DNA of 64,000 bases from positions 124,001-188,000 of the forward strand of contig NZ_FWXN01000003.1 of NCBI RefSeq assembly GCF_900176385.1, written 5' to 3'. Shown here piece by piece: positions 1 through 10,388 of this stretch. The DNA comes from Janibacter indicus (GTDB taxonomy: Bacteria > Actinomycetota > Actinomycetes > Actinomycetales > Dermatophilaceae). A program made the translations under genes and the position numbers. The notes beneath the pieces are model-generated. The model had not been told where the DNA came from. It worked only from the letters and a program-made list of their open reading frames with translations, and did no database searches. Positions within the stretch are counted from its first letter, which is position 1, and each line of letters starts with the position of its first letter.

Positions 1-31
1 CGACGATCGTCGTGCGAGGAGGAGAGTGACC

Positions 32-457
32 ATGGCCGTGCGCGAGTTCTCGCAGGTGAGCGAGGGCGAGTCCCTCCCCAGCCGCACCATCCCGGTCACG
101 AGGGCCACCCTCGTGCACTACGCCGGAGCCTCCGGCGACCGCAACGTCATCCACTGGGACGAGCGCACCGCGCAGGCCGTCGGCCTGCCCGACGTCATCG
201 CCCACGGCATGTGGACGATGGGTGCGGCGGTCCAGGTCGTCACGGACTGGGTCGGCGACGCCGGCCGCATCGTCGACTACGGCACCCGCTTCACCAAGCC
301 GGTCGTCGTCCCCCACGACGGGGGCGCGTCCATCGAGGTGTCCGGAGCGGTGCGGTCGCTCGACGCGCAGACCCGGCAGGTCACCGTCGAGCTCACCGTG
401 ACCTGCGGCAAAGACAAGGTCCTCGGCCGCTGCCGAGCCGTCGCACAGCTCGACTGA
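32..457 (+). CDS. MaoC/HadB-like hot-dog dehydratase
   Basis: A single hot-dog-fold protein of 141 residues of the MaoC/HadB family, which hydrates or dehydrates enoyl/3-hydroxyacyl thioesters. The catalytic helix is visible as DRNVIHWDE (Asp and His of the family motif), followed by GLPDVIAHGMWTMG. The ATG at 32 is preferred over an in-frame GTG at 26 because AGGAGG ends 8 bases before it. The stop overlaps the murB start by one base, so the two are probably translationally coupled. In mycobacteria hadA-hadB lie just upstream of trpT-secE-nusG; this gene has the same neighbourhood, so a HadA-like partner probably lies just before the window. The natural substrate in an organism without mycolic acids is unknown. 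Confidence 0.85.
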   Translation: MAVREFSQVSEGESLPSRTIPVTRATLVHYAGASGDRNVIHWDERTAQAVGLPDVIAHGMWTMGAAVQVVTDWVGDAGRIVDYGTRFTKPVVVPHDGGASIEVSGAVRSLDAQTRQVTVELTVTCGKDKVLGRCRAVAQLD

Positions 458-1533
458 TGGCGACGAGCGAGCCCGGCGCCGCCCTGGCGCCGCACACGAC
501 CATGCGCGTCGGCGGCCCCGCCGACACCCTCGTCACCGCGACGACCTCGGCCGAGGTGATCGACGCGGTGCGGTCCGCCGACGACGCGGGTACCCCCCTT
601 CTCCTGTTGTCCGGTGGGTCCAACCTCGTCATCGCCGACCAGGGCTTCCGCGGCACCGTCGTGCGGATCATGACGAAGGGGGTCGACGTCACCCCGACGC
701 CCGACGGCGAGGCGGTCGAGGTCACCGTCGCCGCCGGCGAGGTGTGGGACGACGTCGTGGCCCGGGCCGTCGCCGAGGGCTGGTCGGGCATCGAGGCGCT
801 CTCCGGCATCCCCGGTCTCGCCGGTGCCACCCCGGTGCAGAATGTCGGCGCCTACGGCCAGGAGGTCGCCCAGACGATCGTTCGGGTCCTCGCCTGGGAC
901 CGGCACGAGGGCCGCGAGGTCGACTTCGACAACGCGGCGTGCGACTTCACCTACCGGCACTCGGTCTTCAAGCAGACCGGCCGCTACGTCGTCCTCGAGG
1001 TGACCTTCCGCCTCGGCCTCGGCGGGCTCTCCGCGCCGGTCGCCTACGCCGACCTGGCGCGCGAGCTCGGGGTCGAGCAGGGGGAGCGGGTGCCACTCGC
1101 GGCGGCCCGTGACGCCGTGCTCGTGCAGCGCGGCAACCGCGGCATGGTCCTCGACGAGACCGACCACGACACGTGGAGCTGTGGCTCCTTCTTCACCAAC
1201 CCGATCCTCACGACGGGCGAGATGGACGCGCTCGTCGAGCGCGCGGGCGCCCGACTCGGCGCTGACGGTCCGGTCCCGCCGGTCTTCCCGGCCGGGGAGG
1301 GGCGGGCCAAGACCAGCGCCGCCTGGCTCATCGACAAGGCGGGCTTCGGCAAGGGGCACCACATGCCCGGGCCGGCGGCCCTGTCGACCAAGCACACCCT
1401 GGCCATCACCAACCGAGGCACGGCCACCGCGGCCGACGTGGCCGCGCTCGCCCGCGAGGTGCGTGACGGGGTGCGCGAGGCCTTCGGCGTCACCCTGGTC
1501 AACGAACCGGTCTTCGTCGGGCACGAGCTGTAG
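457..1533 (+). CDS. murB: UDP-N-acetylenolpyruvoylglucosamine reductase MurB
   Basis: NADPH-dependent flavoenzyme that reduces UDP-GlcNAc-enolpyruvate to UDP-MurNAc in cytoplasmic peptidoglycan precursor synthesis. The 358-residue product begins with the FAD-binding domain (MRVGGPAD, then LLLLSGGSNLVIAD), continues through the family signature GIPGLAGATPVQNVGAYG near residue 125, and ends with the C-terminal domain holding GSFFTNPIL and AAWLIDKAGFGKG. Length and the FTYRHSVFK segment suggest a type I MurB. It starts in a TGATG overlap with the upstream gene. A strong convergent terminator follows. Confidence 0.97.
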   Translation: MATSEPGAALAPHTTMRVGGPADTLVTATTSAEVIDAVRSADDAGTPLLLLSGGSNLVIADQGFRGTVVRIMTKGVDVTPTPDGEAVEVTVAAGEVWDDVVARAVAEGWSGIEALSGIPGLAGATPVQNVGAYGQEVAQTIVRVLAWDRHEGREVDFDNAACDFTYRHSVFKQTGRYVVLEVTFRLGLGGLSAPVAYADLARELGVEQGERVPLAAARDAVLVQRGNRGMVLDETDHDTWSCGSFFTNPILTTGEMDALVERAGARLGADGPVPPVFPAGEGRAKTSAAWLIDKAGFGKGHHMPGPAALSTKHTLAITNRGTATAADVAALAREVRDGVREAFGVTLVNEPVFVGHEL

Positions 1534-1541
1534 GTGCCGAA

Positions 1542-1570
1542 GGGCCCACGGTCAGGTCGACCGTGGGCCC
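1542..1570. terminator. Bidirectional terminator between murB and the subtilase gene
   Basis: A perfect 12-bp stem (GGGCCCACGGTC and GACCGTGGGCCC) with a 5-base loop sits between the convergent murB and S8 peptidase genes. There is no U-tract on either side, as is usual for actinobacterial hairpin terminators. Confidence 0.8.
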
Positions 1571-1594
1571 GTCGGCGTGCGTCGTGCGTGGGGG

Positions 1595-3088
<1,494 letters not shown>

Positions 3089-3224
3089 GTGCATTTCCTC
3101 CCTTGGTGACCGCGGGCCGGGGATCGAGCCGCGGCACCGGCGATCTTGGCAGAAGATCACGCGTCGTGCGCGTCGAACGCCGCAGGATCTTCGGCAGATC
3201 TCCCTTCGTCAGGGCCCGGCTGGC

Positions 3225-4280
3225 TCAGGACGAAGGGGGAGTCGCCAGCCACTCGTCGATGTCGGCCATCGCGGAGTCGACGACCTCACGCGGGGCGCGG
3301 CTCGCGCGGAAGGAGCCGCGCGCCAGCTCGGCGAGCTGCGCGTCGTCGAGGCCGTGCACCGACCGGGCGGTCTCGTACTGCGCGAGGAGGCGCGAGTCGA
3401 AGAGCAGCGGGTCGTCGGCGCCGAGCGCGACCGTGGCGCCGGCGTCGAGCACCGTGCGCAGCGGCACGTCGTGCTCCTCGCGGTAGACCCCGAGAGCGAC
3501 ATTGGACCCGGGGCAGACCTCCAGGGCCACATCGGCGGCGACGAGCGCCTCGAGCACGCGAGGATCCTCGGTGCTGCGCACGCCGTGCCCGAGCCGCTGC
3601 GGGCGCAGGCTCGTGAGGGTCTCGGCGATGGCGTCCGGGCCGAGCAGCTCGCCCGAGTGCGGCACCAGCATCAGCCCGGCCCGCTCGGCGATGCGGAAGG
3701 CCGGGGCGAAGTCGGGGGTGGACCCGCGGCGCTCGTCGTTGGACAGGCCGAAGCCGAGGACCCCCTCTGGCCCTCGGTCGGCCAGCCGGGCCGCGAGCCG
3801 GGCCAGGGTGCGCGCCTCGAGGGGGTGGCGGATGCGGCTGGCCGCCATGACGACGCCGACCCGCGCTGACCCCGTCTCGTCCGCCGTGGTGTTGACGGAG
3901 CGGGCCTCGTCGAGGACCACCTCCATCGCGGGGGTGATGCCACCGACGAAGGGGGCGTACGACGTCGGGTCGACCTGGATCTCGAGCCAGCGCGAGCCCT
4001 CGGCGCCGTCGTCGAGGGCCGCCTCGCGCACGATCCGGCGCATCTGGGCCTCGCCTCGCACGCAGTGGCGGGCCGCATCGTAGAGCCGCTGGAAGCGGAA
4101 CCACCCCCGTTCGTCGGCCGCGGACAGTCGTGGGGGATAGGCCGAGCGAAGGGAGTCGGGCAACCGCAGACCTTGCGCGGCCGCCATGTCCCGGACGGTC
4201 TCCACCCGCATCGAGCCGGTGAAGTGCAGGTGCAGGTGGGCTTTGGGCAGGGCCCGCAGGTCGCGGGTCGAGGAGGTCAG
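3225..4280 (-). CDS. add: Adenosine deaminase, apparently CTG-initiated
   Basis: Zn-dependent deaminase of the ADA family, converting adenosine to inosine in purine salvage. Visible motifs: the metal-binding HLHLH at the N-terminus, GFGLSNDE, the His of VPHSGE, GHGVRSTEDP, EVCPGSNVALG and the catalytic-site LGADDPLLF. The first ATG/GTG/TTG in frame is the ATG at 4211, which lies after HLHLHFTGS and would remove the metal ligands. The frame is open upstream with only CTG candidates; the one at 4280 overlaps the previous gene's stop as CTGA and has a GGAGG about 7 bases before it. I therefore annotate a CTG start and a 351-residue product. Function is secure; the start is inferred. The group may be co-transcribed with the two genes upstream. 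Confidence 0.85.
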   Translation of the reverse strand: MTSSTRDLRALPKAHLHLHFTGSMRVETVRDMAAAQGLRLPDSLRSAYPPRLSAADERGWFRFQRLYDAARHCVRGEAQMRRIVREAALDDGAEGSRWLEIQVDPTSYAPFVGGITPAMEVVLDEARSVNTTADETGSARVGVVMAASRIRHPLEARTLARLAARLADRGPEGVLGFGLSNDERRGSTPDFAPAFRIAERAGLMLVPHSGELLGPDAIAETLTSLRPQRLGHGVRSTEDPRVLEALVAADVALEVCPGSNVALGVYREEHDVPLRTVLDAGATVALGADDPLLFDSRLLAQYETARSVHGLDDAQLAELARGSFRASRAPREVVDSAMADIDEWLATPPSS

Positions 4281-4786
4281 TCCTCCTCCTCCTCGGCCCG
4301 GCCGTCGATGACGTGCATGGCGGCCTCCTCGGCCGAGGCGGCGCCGCCGTCGACCCCGACGTCGCGTCCCCAGGCCTGGTCGTCGACGTCGGCGTGGCTG
4401 CCCTCGTCGGGACTGACGAGTCGTCCGGCGCGGGCGTCACCGACCTCCTGGTCGCCGATCCAGTCGTCCTCGGCAGCGATCGAGTCCGGGTCGTCGCCGC
4501 CCACGCGGTCGTCGCCGCGACGCCCGGGCTCGTCCGGGTCACCCCACCGGGTGTCGGGCTCCTCCTGCTTGACCCGCTGGTCGATCGTCTCGCCGACCTG
4601 CTGCTCGGCCGCCGTCACGCCGTGGGCGTAGGAGCCGCGGGCCGAGTCGGGCGGGGAGTAGCCCGCGTCGAGCGGGTCCTCGTCCCCGGCGCCGGTGCCC
4701 ATGAGGCTGTCGCCCGGCTGCAGCTGGTCCTCGTCGTCGAGGCTGTAGCTCGTCAGGTCGGTGTCGAGGTCTTCACGCTCGGACAT
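4277..4786 (-). CDS. DUF5709 acidic protein
   Basis: A 169-residue, very acidic, probably disordered protein that resembles the actinobacterial DUF5709 family. Recognisable pieces are SYSLDDEDQLQPGDSL near the N-terminus, DAGYSPPDSARG, AAEQQVGETIDQRVKQEEP, RAGRLVSPDEG and the C-terminal AASAEEAAMHVID. No enzyme motif, membrane segment or signal peptide is seen and the function is unknown. It begins two bases after the upstream aminotransferase stop, with an AAGGAG inside that gene's end. Its stop overlaps the proposed CTG start of add, so three genes form a tight minus-strand operon. Confidence 0.8.
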   Translation of the reverse strand: MSEREDLDTDLTSYSLDDEDQLQPGDSLMGTGAGDEDPLDAGYSPPDSARGSYAHGVTAAEQQVGETIDQRVKQEEPDTRWGDPDEPGRRGDDRVGGDDPDSIAAEDDWIGDQEVGDARAGRLVSPDEGSHADVDDQAWGRDVGVDGGAASAEEAAMHVIDGRAEEEED

Positions 4787-4788
4787 GG

Positions 4789-6090
4789 TCACTCCTTGGT
4801 GGTTGCGCCCAGCTGCTCCGCGGCCGCGATGAGGACGCACGTGGCGACCGTCTCCATGGCCTCGGTGAGCTCGGACATCGGCGGCATGGTGGGCGCCAAG
4901 CGGATGTTGGTGTCGTCCGGGTCCTGCCCGAGGGGGAAGGAGGCACCCGCGGGGGTCAGCGACAGGCCGGCCTCCTTGGCGAGGGCGACGACACGGGAGG
5001 CCGTGCCGGGAAGCACGTCGAGGTTGACGAAGTAGCCGCCCGTCGGGCGGTTCCACGTCGCGACCCCGAGGCCGCCGAGGCGCTCGGTGAGCACCCGGTC
5101 GACCTCGGCGAACTTCGGGGCGATGATCTCGGCGTGCCTGCGCATGTGCGCCCGCACCCCGTCGGCGTCGCCGAAGAACTCGGCGTGCCGCAGCTGGTTG
5201 ACCTTGTCCGGGCCGATGGAGCCCTTGCCGAGGTGCTCGAGGTACCAGGCGACCTGCTCGGTCGACGAGGCGAGGAAGGCGACGCCCGCGCCCGCCCAGG
5301 TGATCTTCGAGGTCGAGGCGAACATGACGGTGCGGTGGGGGTGCCCGGCGCCGGAGCACAGCGTGATCATGTCGGCGCTCTTGGCCTCCTCCTCGGTGAG
5401 GTGGTGGAGGGCGTAGGCGTTGTCCCAGAAGATCTTGAAGTCCGGGGCGGCGGTCTTCATCGCCGCCAGCCGGCTGGCGACCTCGTGCGAGACGATCGCG
5501 CCGGTCGGGTTGGCATAGGTCGGCACGACCCACATGCCCTTGATCGACGGGTCGGAGCCGGCGATGCGGGCGACCTCGTCGACGTCGGGACCCTCGGCGG
5601 TCATCGGCACGGTCACCATCTCGATGCCGAGGTCCTCGAGGAGGGCGAAGTGGCGGTCGTAGCCGGGGACGGGGCAGATGAAGGTGACCTTGTCCTCCTT
5701 CGCCCACGGGCGGGGGGAGTCGACGGCACCGAAGAGGAGGAGGTCGACGAGGACGTCGCGCATCATCGTCAGCGACGAGTTGCCGCCGGCCACGAGCTGC
5801 TCGAGCTCGACCCAGAGCAGCTCGGCGAAGATCTCGCGCAGTTCGGTCAGGCCGGTGAGGCCCCCGTAGTTGCGCACGTCGGTGCCGGCGCGGTCCGTCG
5901 TCGCAGAGGGCAGCGAGAGCATGTCGTCGGCGAGGTCGAGCTGTGCGGAGCTCGGCTTGCCGCGCGTCACGTCGAGCTTGGTGCCCTTGGCGGCCTGCGC
6001 GGCGTGGGCCTCGCGCTGGGTCTGCGCGAGGGCGTGCAGCTCCTGCGCGGAGAGGTCGGACAGGGGGCGAGCGTCGGGCGTCGAAGTCAC
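4789..6090 (-). CDS. Aspartate-aminotransferase-like PLP enzyme (AspT/MocR-type fold I)
   Basis: PLP-dependent class I/II aminotransferase of 433 residues. It matches the group typified by Corynebacterium glutamicum AspT: conserved LDVTRGKPSSAQLDL at the N-terminus, FICPVPGYDRHF, WVVPTYANPTGA, FWDNAYALHHL, and the Schiff-base lysine in FASTSKITWAGAGVAF. Known members transfer the amino group of aspartate to 2-oxoglutarate; that activity is likely but not proven here. The GTG at 6090 is chosen because the frame further upstream runs antisense across tRNA-Trp; its ribosome site is weak. First gene of the operon with the DUF5709 gene and add. Confidence 0.85.
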   Translation of the reverse strand: MTSTPDARPLSDLSAQELHALAQTQREAHAAQAAKGTKLDVTRGKPSSAQLDLADDMLSLPSATTDRAGTDVRNYGGLTGLTELREIFAELLWVELEQLVAGGNSSLTMMRDVLVDLLLFGAVDSPRPWAKEDKVTFICPVPGYDRHFALLEDLGIEMVTVPMTAEGPDVDEVARIAGSDPSIKGMWVVPTYANPTGAIVSHEVASRLAAMKTAAPDFKIFWDNAYALHHLTEEEAKSADMITLCSGAGHPHRTVMFASTSKITWAGAGVAFLASSTEQVAWYLEHLGKGSIGPDKVNQLRHAEFFGDADGVRAHMRRHAEIIAPKFAEVDRVLTERLGGLGVATWNRPTGGYFVNLDVLPGTASRVVALAKEAGLSLTPAGASFPLGQDPDDTNIRLAPTMPPMSELTEAMETVATCVLIAAAEQLGATTKE

Positions 6091-6248
6091 GCCGTCAGTC
6101 TTCCACCTCGCGTGGGTTCGCGGTGCGGTGCCTCCGTGACGTACAGTGATCCCTCGGTTGACTTGGACCAGACTCTCCGGCGTGCCCGCACACCGAGGGA
6201 GATGGTCCGAGACGGCCACGGGAGGCCGCCCCCAACGCGACCTTCCGA

Positions 6249-6321
6249 AGGGCAGTGGCTCAATTGGTAGAGCACCGGTCTCCAAAACCGGCGGTTGGGG
6301 GTTCGAGTCCCTCCTGCCCTG
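6249..6321 (+). tRNA. trpT: tRNA-Trp (anticodon CCA)
   Basis: A 73-base cloverleaf. The acceptor stem pairs AGGGCAG with CTGCCCT, the anticodon stem CCGGT/ACCGG encloses the loop CTCCAAA with anticodon CCA at 6282-6284, and the T-loop contains GTTCGAGTC. The 3' CCA is not encoded. Its position directly before secE-nusG is conserved in Actinobacteria. Confidence 0.97.
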
Positions 6322-6376
6322 CGTTGCACGACACCCGTTGCGCAGCCAGGTGAGACCCCGACGGAGAAGAGACGAC

Positions 6377-6634
6377 GTGAGCCAGCTCGGAGCGCAGCCG
6401 ACCAAGGCGCGGCGCGAGCCGAAGGGCGGCAACCCGATCTCTCGCTTCTTCGGCTCCATCGGCCTCTTCCTTGCCCAGGTGCTCGACGAGCTCCGCAAGG
6501 TCGTCCGGCCGACCCGGTCCGAGCTGATCAACTACACGCTCGTGGTCATCGTCTTCGTCTCCGTGATGATGCTCATCGTCTCGGGCCTGGACGCGGCGTT
6601 CACCCGGGCAGTGCTCTGGGTGTTCGGCGGCTGA
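6377..6634 (+). CDS. secE: Preprotein translocase subunit SecE
   Basis: The small essential membrane subunit that clamps SecY in the SecYEG channel. The 85-residue product has the single-helix form: a basic N-terminal stretch, the amphipathic segment [19 protein letters not shown] typical of SecE, and one C-terminal transmembrane helix (about residues 50-70). Translation is placed at the GTG at 6377 with GGAGAAGAG upstream; the frame is open further back but only across tRNA-Trp. It lies 73 bases before nusG. Confidence 0.96.
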   Translation: MSQLGAQPTKARREPKGGNPISRFFGSIGLFLAQVLDELRKVVRPTRSELINYTLVVIVFVSVMMLIVSGLDAAFTRAVLWVFGG

Positions 6635-6707
6635 CGCCGCCGCACCACACCCGCAGACCGGGCGCGCTCCCGCGCCGACGTACGAAGCTGAAGTGAGGAA
6701 ACAGGTC

Positions 6708-7577
6708 ATGTCCGAGCAGGCCCCGACCCCCGAGTCCCAGGACACCGAGGGCACCTCGAGCGTCATCGCCGCCGAGCAGGCCGAGCACGCTGCGCAGCCG
6801 CCGGCGGACCTCCCTTCGGCCCAGGAGGCCGACGACGCCCGCGCCGCCGACGAGGCCCTCGAGGAGGCCGCCGCGGAAGAGGCCCACGAGGCCCCCGCCG
6901 AGCCGCAGACCCGCGAGAGCGACGCCGACGGCGACGTGCTCCCCGAGGACAGCGCCGACCCGGTCCAGGCCTTCAAGGACGAGCTCGCCGGCAAGTTCGG
7001 CGACTGGTACGTCATCCACACCTACGCGGGCTACGAAAACCGGGTCAAGCACAACCTCGAGACCCGTGTCGCCAACCTCGACATGGAGGACTACATCTTC
7101 GAGGTGGCCGTCACCATCGACGAGGTCACCGAGATCAAGTCCGGTCAGAAGAAGGTGCGCAAGCAGCCGCGCATGCCCGGCTACGTCCTCGTGCGCATGG
7201 ACCTCACCGACGAGTCCTGGGGCGCCGTGCGGCACACGCCGGGTGTCACGGGCTTCGTGGGCAATGCGCACGACCCGGTGCCGCTGAGCCTCGACGAGGT
7301 CTTCACGATGATCAAGCCCGCGGACCTCGAGAAGGCCGCCGCCCCGGCGGCCGCCGGGGCCGCCCCGACGCAGGACGGCCTGTCCGCCCCCGCCGCCCCG
7401 GTGGACGTCGACTTCGAGGTCGGCGAGTCGGTCACCGTCATGGACGGGCCCTTCGAGACCATGCCGGCGACGATCTCCGAGATCCTCCCCGAGAGCCAGA
7501 AGCTCAAGGTCCTCGTCTCCATCTTCGGCCGGGAGACCCCGGTCGAGCTCGGCTTCCACCAGGTCGCCAAGCTCTGA
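6708..7577 (+). CDS. nusG: Transcription termination/antitermination factor NusG
   Basis: RNA-polymerase-binding elongation factor. After an acidic, Ala/Glu-rich N-terminal extension of about 85 residues comes the NGN domain ([20 protein letters not shown] onward, with [11 protein letters not shown] and the VTGFVG loop). An Ala/Pro-rich linker of roughly 30 residues then leads to the C-terminal KOW domain ([19 protein letters not shown] to HQVAKL). The 289-residue length is well above E. coli NusG (about 180) because of the extension and linker. The ATG at 6708 is preferred to a GTG at 6693 because AGGA lies between them at suitable spacing. Confidence 0.96.
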   Translation: MSEQAPTPESQDTEGTSSVIAAEQAEHAAQPPADLPSAQEADDARAADEALEEAAAEEAHEAPAEPQTRESDADGDVLPEDSADPVQAFKDELAGKFGDWYVIHTYAGYENRVKHNLETRVANLDMEDYIFEVAVTIDEVTEIKSGQKKVRKQPRMPGYVLVRMDLTDESWGAVRHTPGVTGFVGNAHDPVPLSLDEVFTMIKPADLEKAAAPAAAGAAPTQDGLSAPAAPVDVDFEVGESVTVMDGPFETMPATISEILPESQKLKVLVSIFGRETPVELGFHQVAKL

Positions 7578-7662
7578 GAAGCCGCGTCGCCGACTGGCGG
7601 CGCATCTGCAACCGGGTCATCGCCCACGGCGTCGGCCCACAACACGGAAGTAGGAACATCGC

Positions 7663-8097
7663 ATGCCCCCCAAGAAGAAGGTCTCCGGCTACATCAAGCT
7701 GCAGATCCAGGCTGGTGCCGCCACCCCCGCCCCGCCGGTCGGTCCGGCGCTGGGTCAGCACGGCGTCAACATCATGGAGTTCGTCAAGGCGTACAACGAC
7801 GCCACGGCGGACCAGCGCGGCAACGTCGTCCCGGTCGAGATCACGGTCTACGAAGACCGCTCCTTCACCTTCATCACCAAGACCCCGCCGGCCGCCGAGC
7901 TGATCAAGAAGGCCGCGGGCGTCAAGAAGGCCTCCGGTGAGCCGCACAAGGTCAAGGTCGCCTCGCTGACCAAGGACCAGGTGCGCGAGATCGCCGAGAC
8001 CAAGATGCCCGACCTCAACGCCAACGACATCGACGCCGCGATGAAGATCATCGCCGGCACCGCGCGTCAGATGGGCATCGAGACCCCGGGCATCTGA
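7663..8097 (+). CDS. rplK: 50S ribosomal protein L11
   Basis: L11 of the GTPase-associated centre, 144 residues. The Pro-rich N-terminal domain ([20 protein letters not shown]) and the rRNA-binding C-terminal domain ending in [12 protein letters not shown] are intact. It precedes rplA by 65 bases, the usual L11-L1 pair. Confidence 0.98.
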   Translation: MPPKKKVSGYIKLQIQAGAATPAPPVGPALGQHGVNIMEFVKAYNDATADQRGNVVPVEITVYEDRSFTFITKTPPAAELIKKAAGVKKASGEPHKVKVASLTKDQVREIAETKMPDLNANDIDAAMKIIAGTARQMGIETPGI

Positions 8098-8162
8098 GCC
8101 CGACCCGTGGGAGGGCCTGCGCTGGCCCGCACCACACCTCCACCACCACCCAAGGAGTACCC

Positions 8163-8906
8163 ATGAAGCGCAGCAAGAGCTACCGCGCCGCGGCGGACAA
8201 GGTCGACCGCGATCTCGCCTACGCCCCCCTCGAGGCCGTCCGACTCGCCAAGGAGGGCGCGAAGAAGACCTTCGACGAGACCGTCGAGGTCGCCTTCCGT
8301 CTCGGCATCGACCCCCGCAAGGCCGACCAGATGGTCCGCGGCACGGTCAACCTCCCGCACGGCACGGGCAAGACCGCCCGCGTCCTCGTCTTCGCCAACG
8401 GCGACAAGGCCGACGCCGCCCGTGAGGCCGGCGCCGACTTCGTCGGGTCCGACGACATGCTCGAGAAGGTCCAGGGCGGCTGGATGGACTTCGACGCCGT
8501 CGTCGCCACCCCGGACCTCATGGGCAAGGTCGGCCGTCTCGGCAAGGTCCTGGGCCCCCGTGGTCTCATGCCCAACCCCAAGACGGGCACCGTCACGATG
8601 GACACGGCCAAGGCCGTCGCCGACATCAAGGGCGGCAAGATCGAGTTCCGCAACGACAAGCACGCCAACCTGCACTTCATCATCGGCAAGGCGAGCTTCG
8701 ACGAGAAGCAGCTCGTGGAGAACTACCAGACGGCGCTCGAGGAGATCCTGCGTCTCAAGCCGTCCGCCTCCAAGGGCCGCTACATCACCAAGGCCGTGCT
8801 GAGCACGACCATGGGCCCGGGCATCGTCCTGGACTCCTCGCGGGTCAAGAACCTCCTCGAGGAGACCGTCCCGGTGGCGGCCGACGAGGTCCCCGCCTCG
8901 GAGTGA
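8163..8906 (+). CDS. rplA: 50S ribosomal protein L1
   Basis: L1-stalk protein of 247 residues. The two-domain fold is recognisable from [20 protein letters not shown] and the signature [19 protein letters not shown]. The ATG has AAGGAG six bases upstream. L1 represses its own operon in other bacteria; no such site is obvious here. A strong hairpin terminator follows, so L11-L1 and L10-L12 are separate units. Confidence 0.98.
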   Translation: MKRSKSYRAAADKVDRDLAYAPLEAVRLAKEGAKKTFDETVEVAFRLGIDPRKADQMVRGTVNLPHGTGKTARVLVFANGDKADAAREAGADFVGSDDMLEKVQGGWMDFDAVVATPDLMGKVGRLGKVLGPRGLMPNPKTGTVTMDTAKAVADIKGGKIEFRNDKHANLHFIIGKASFDEKQLVENYQTALEEILRLKPSASKGRYITKAVLSTTMGPGIVLDSSRVKNLLEETVPVAADEVPASE

Positions 8907-8926
8907 CCCACGCCTTCGCGTGACCT

Positions 8927-8964
8927 CGAAGGGGGTCGCACCCGCCCGGGTGCGACCCCCTTCG
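8927..8964 (+). terminator. Terminator after rplA
   Basis: A 17-bp perfect stem beginning CGAAGGGGGTCGC and ending GCGACCCCCTTCG around the loop GCCC, 20 bases after the L1 stop. No U-tract. Confidence 0.85.
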
Positions 8965-8994
8965 TCATGTCCGCCAGGCTGCGCCGGCGACGAT

Positions 8995-9024
8995 TTGTCC
9001 CCACCGGTCCACCTGCCGTACTGT
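8995..9024 (+). promoter_or_regulatory. Probable sigma-A promoter of rplJL
   Basis: TTGTCC at 8995-9000 and TACTGT at 9019-9024 are 18 bases apart, just after the rplA terminator and about 190 bases before rplJ. This would give a long untranslated leader. Confidence 0.5.
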
Positions 9025-9143
9025 TGCTCCCGACCATTGACCGCCGGTTGTCGTGATCCACGTGATCGTGACCCAAGGTTCCGCGAGAGCGGGCGACCCG
9101 CGCAGGCCACTTGATTCGCACCCGTCCTCGTGACGTGCGTGCC

Positions 9144-9174
9144 GGAGTCCCGTGCCTGCGCCGGGGCTCCTTTT
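9144..9174 (+). promoter_or_regulatory. Attenuator-like hairpin in the rplJ leader
   Basis: Within the 8907-9217 gap, GGAGTCCCG and CGGGGCTCC form a 9-bp stem with one T-G pair and a 9-base loop, followed directly by TTTTCT. This is the only hairpin with a real T-run that I found in the window, and it lies between the probable promoter and the rplJ ribosome site. In Firmicutes an L10-binding leader controls rplJL by premature termination; a similar role is inferred here. Confidence 0.5.
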
Positions 9175-9217
9175 CTCGTTCCGGGCCCCGGTGGCACCAC
9201 ACGAGAAGGAGGCCCGC

Positions 9218-9838
9218 ATGGCGAACCCCCAGAAGGACGCCGCCATCGCCGAGCTCGCGGAGAAGTTCCGCAGCTCCAGCGCGGCCGTGATCACGGAGTA
9301 CCGCGGTCTGACCGTGGCGCAGCTCGGCGAGCTGCGCAGCAAGCTCCGTGGCAACGCCACCTACTCCGTGGTGAAGAACACGCTGACCGAGCGGGCTGCC
9401 AAGGAGGCGGGCGTCGAGTCCGCCTTCGAGGGCCAGCTCGTCGGCCCCAACGCGATCGCCTTCGTCGAGGGCGACCCCGTCGAGGCTGCCAAGGGTCTGC
9501 GTGACTTCGCCAAGGACAACCCCCTCCTGGTGATCAAGGGCGGAATCCTCGACGGGAACCCGCTCACGCCGGAGGAGATCGACAAGCTCGCGAAGCTCGA
9601 GTCCCGCGAGGTTCTCCTGGGCAAGCTGGCTGGCGCCATGAAGGCCCAGCTCACCCAGGCCGCGTACCTCTTCAACGCGCCGCTCGCGCAGACGGCTCGC
9701 GTCGTCGACGCGCTGCGCGCGAAGGTCGAGGAGCAGGGCCCGGTCGCGACCGACGCCCCCGCTGCGGACACCGAGGAGCCGGCCGCCGAGGCCGTCGCCT
9801 CCACCGAGACCACCCCCGAGGGTGGCGACGAGGCCTGA
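9218..9838 (+). CDS. rplJ: 50S ribosomal protein L10
   Basis: Base of the L7/L12 stalk, 206 residues. The conserved N-terminal part ([47 protein letters not shown]) is followed by the L12-binding helix and an acidic Ala/Glu tail of about 30 residues. The ATG at 9218 has AGAAGGAGG upstream; an earlier in-frame start at 9152 would fall inside the leader hairpin region. It is co-transcribed with rplL 73 bases downstream. Confidence 0.97.
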   Translation: MANPQKDAAIAELAEKFRSSSAAVITEYRGLTVAQLGELRSKLRGNATYSVVKNTLTERAAKEAGVESAFEGQLVGPNAIAFVEGDPVEAAKGLRDFAKDNPLLVIKGGILDGNPLTPEEIDKLAKLESREVLLGKLAGAMKAQLTQAAYLFNAPLAQTARVVDALRAKVEEQGPVATDAPAADTEEPAAEAVASTETTPEGGDEA

Positions 9839-9911
9839 GGCACCCGCCTCTCGGCCACTGCACGACCCCGCCACTTTCGGCACACACGTTTGATCAGAAA
9901 GGACGCCCATC

Positions 9912-10304
9912 ATGGCGAAGCTCAGCACCGACGAGCTCCTTGAGGCCTTCAAGGAGATGACCCTCATCGAGCTCTCCGAGTTCGTGAAGCAGTTCGAGGA
10001 GACCTTCGAGGTCACCGCCGCGGCCCCGGTTGCCGTTGCGGGTGCCGCCCCGGCCGCCGGTGGCGACGCCGGTGGCGACGCCGCCGCCGAGCAGGACGAG
10101 TTCGACGTCATCCTCGCCGCGGCCGGCGACAAGAAGATCCAGGTCATCAAGGAGGTCCGCGCGCTCACCAGCCTCGGCCTCAAGGAGGCCAAGGACCTCG
10201 TCGACGGCGCCCCCAAGCCCGTCCTCGAGAAGGTCGACAAGGACGCCGCGGAGAAGGCCAAGGAGGCCCTCGAGGGCGCCGGCGCCACCGTCGAGCTCAA
10301 GTGA
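9912..10304 (+). CDS. rplL: 50S ribosomal protein L7/L12
   Basis: Multimeric stalk protein, 130 residues, that recruits translational GTPases. The N-terminal dimerisation domain ([21 protein letters not shown]), the Ala/Gly-rich hinge (about residues 38-60) and the C-terminal factor-binding domain ([38 protein letters not shown]) are all clear. AAAGGA precedes the ATG. Confidence 0.98.
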   Translation: MAKLSTDELLEAFKEMTLIELSEFVKQFEETFEVTAAAPVAVAGAAPAAGGDAGGDAAAEQDEFDVILAAAGDKKIQVIKEVRALTSLGLKEAKDLVDGAPKPVLEKVDKDAAEKAKEALEGAGATVELK

Positions 10305-10334
10305 TCTCGGCTCGTCACTGACGAGCACTGATCT

Positions 10335-10378
10335 GCCGAAGGGCGGGTCGCACCACCTGGTGCGACCCGCCCTTCGGC
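10335..10378. terminator. Terminator between rplL and the PLD-like gene
   Basis: A long stem from GCCGAAGGGCGGGTCGCACCA to its complement ending GCCCTTCGGC, between the convergent rplL and cardiolipin-synthase-like genes. It can serve both strands. Confidence 0.85.
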
Positions 10379-10388
10379 GTGTGCCTCG

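Noticed and set aside
3225-4211. Adenosine deaminase as a truncated pseudogene starting at ATG 4211.
   Set aside because: All family motifs are intact and the missing HLHLH part is encoded in frame just upstream; an unusual start is simpler than gene decay.
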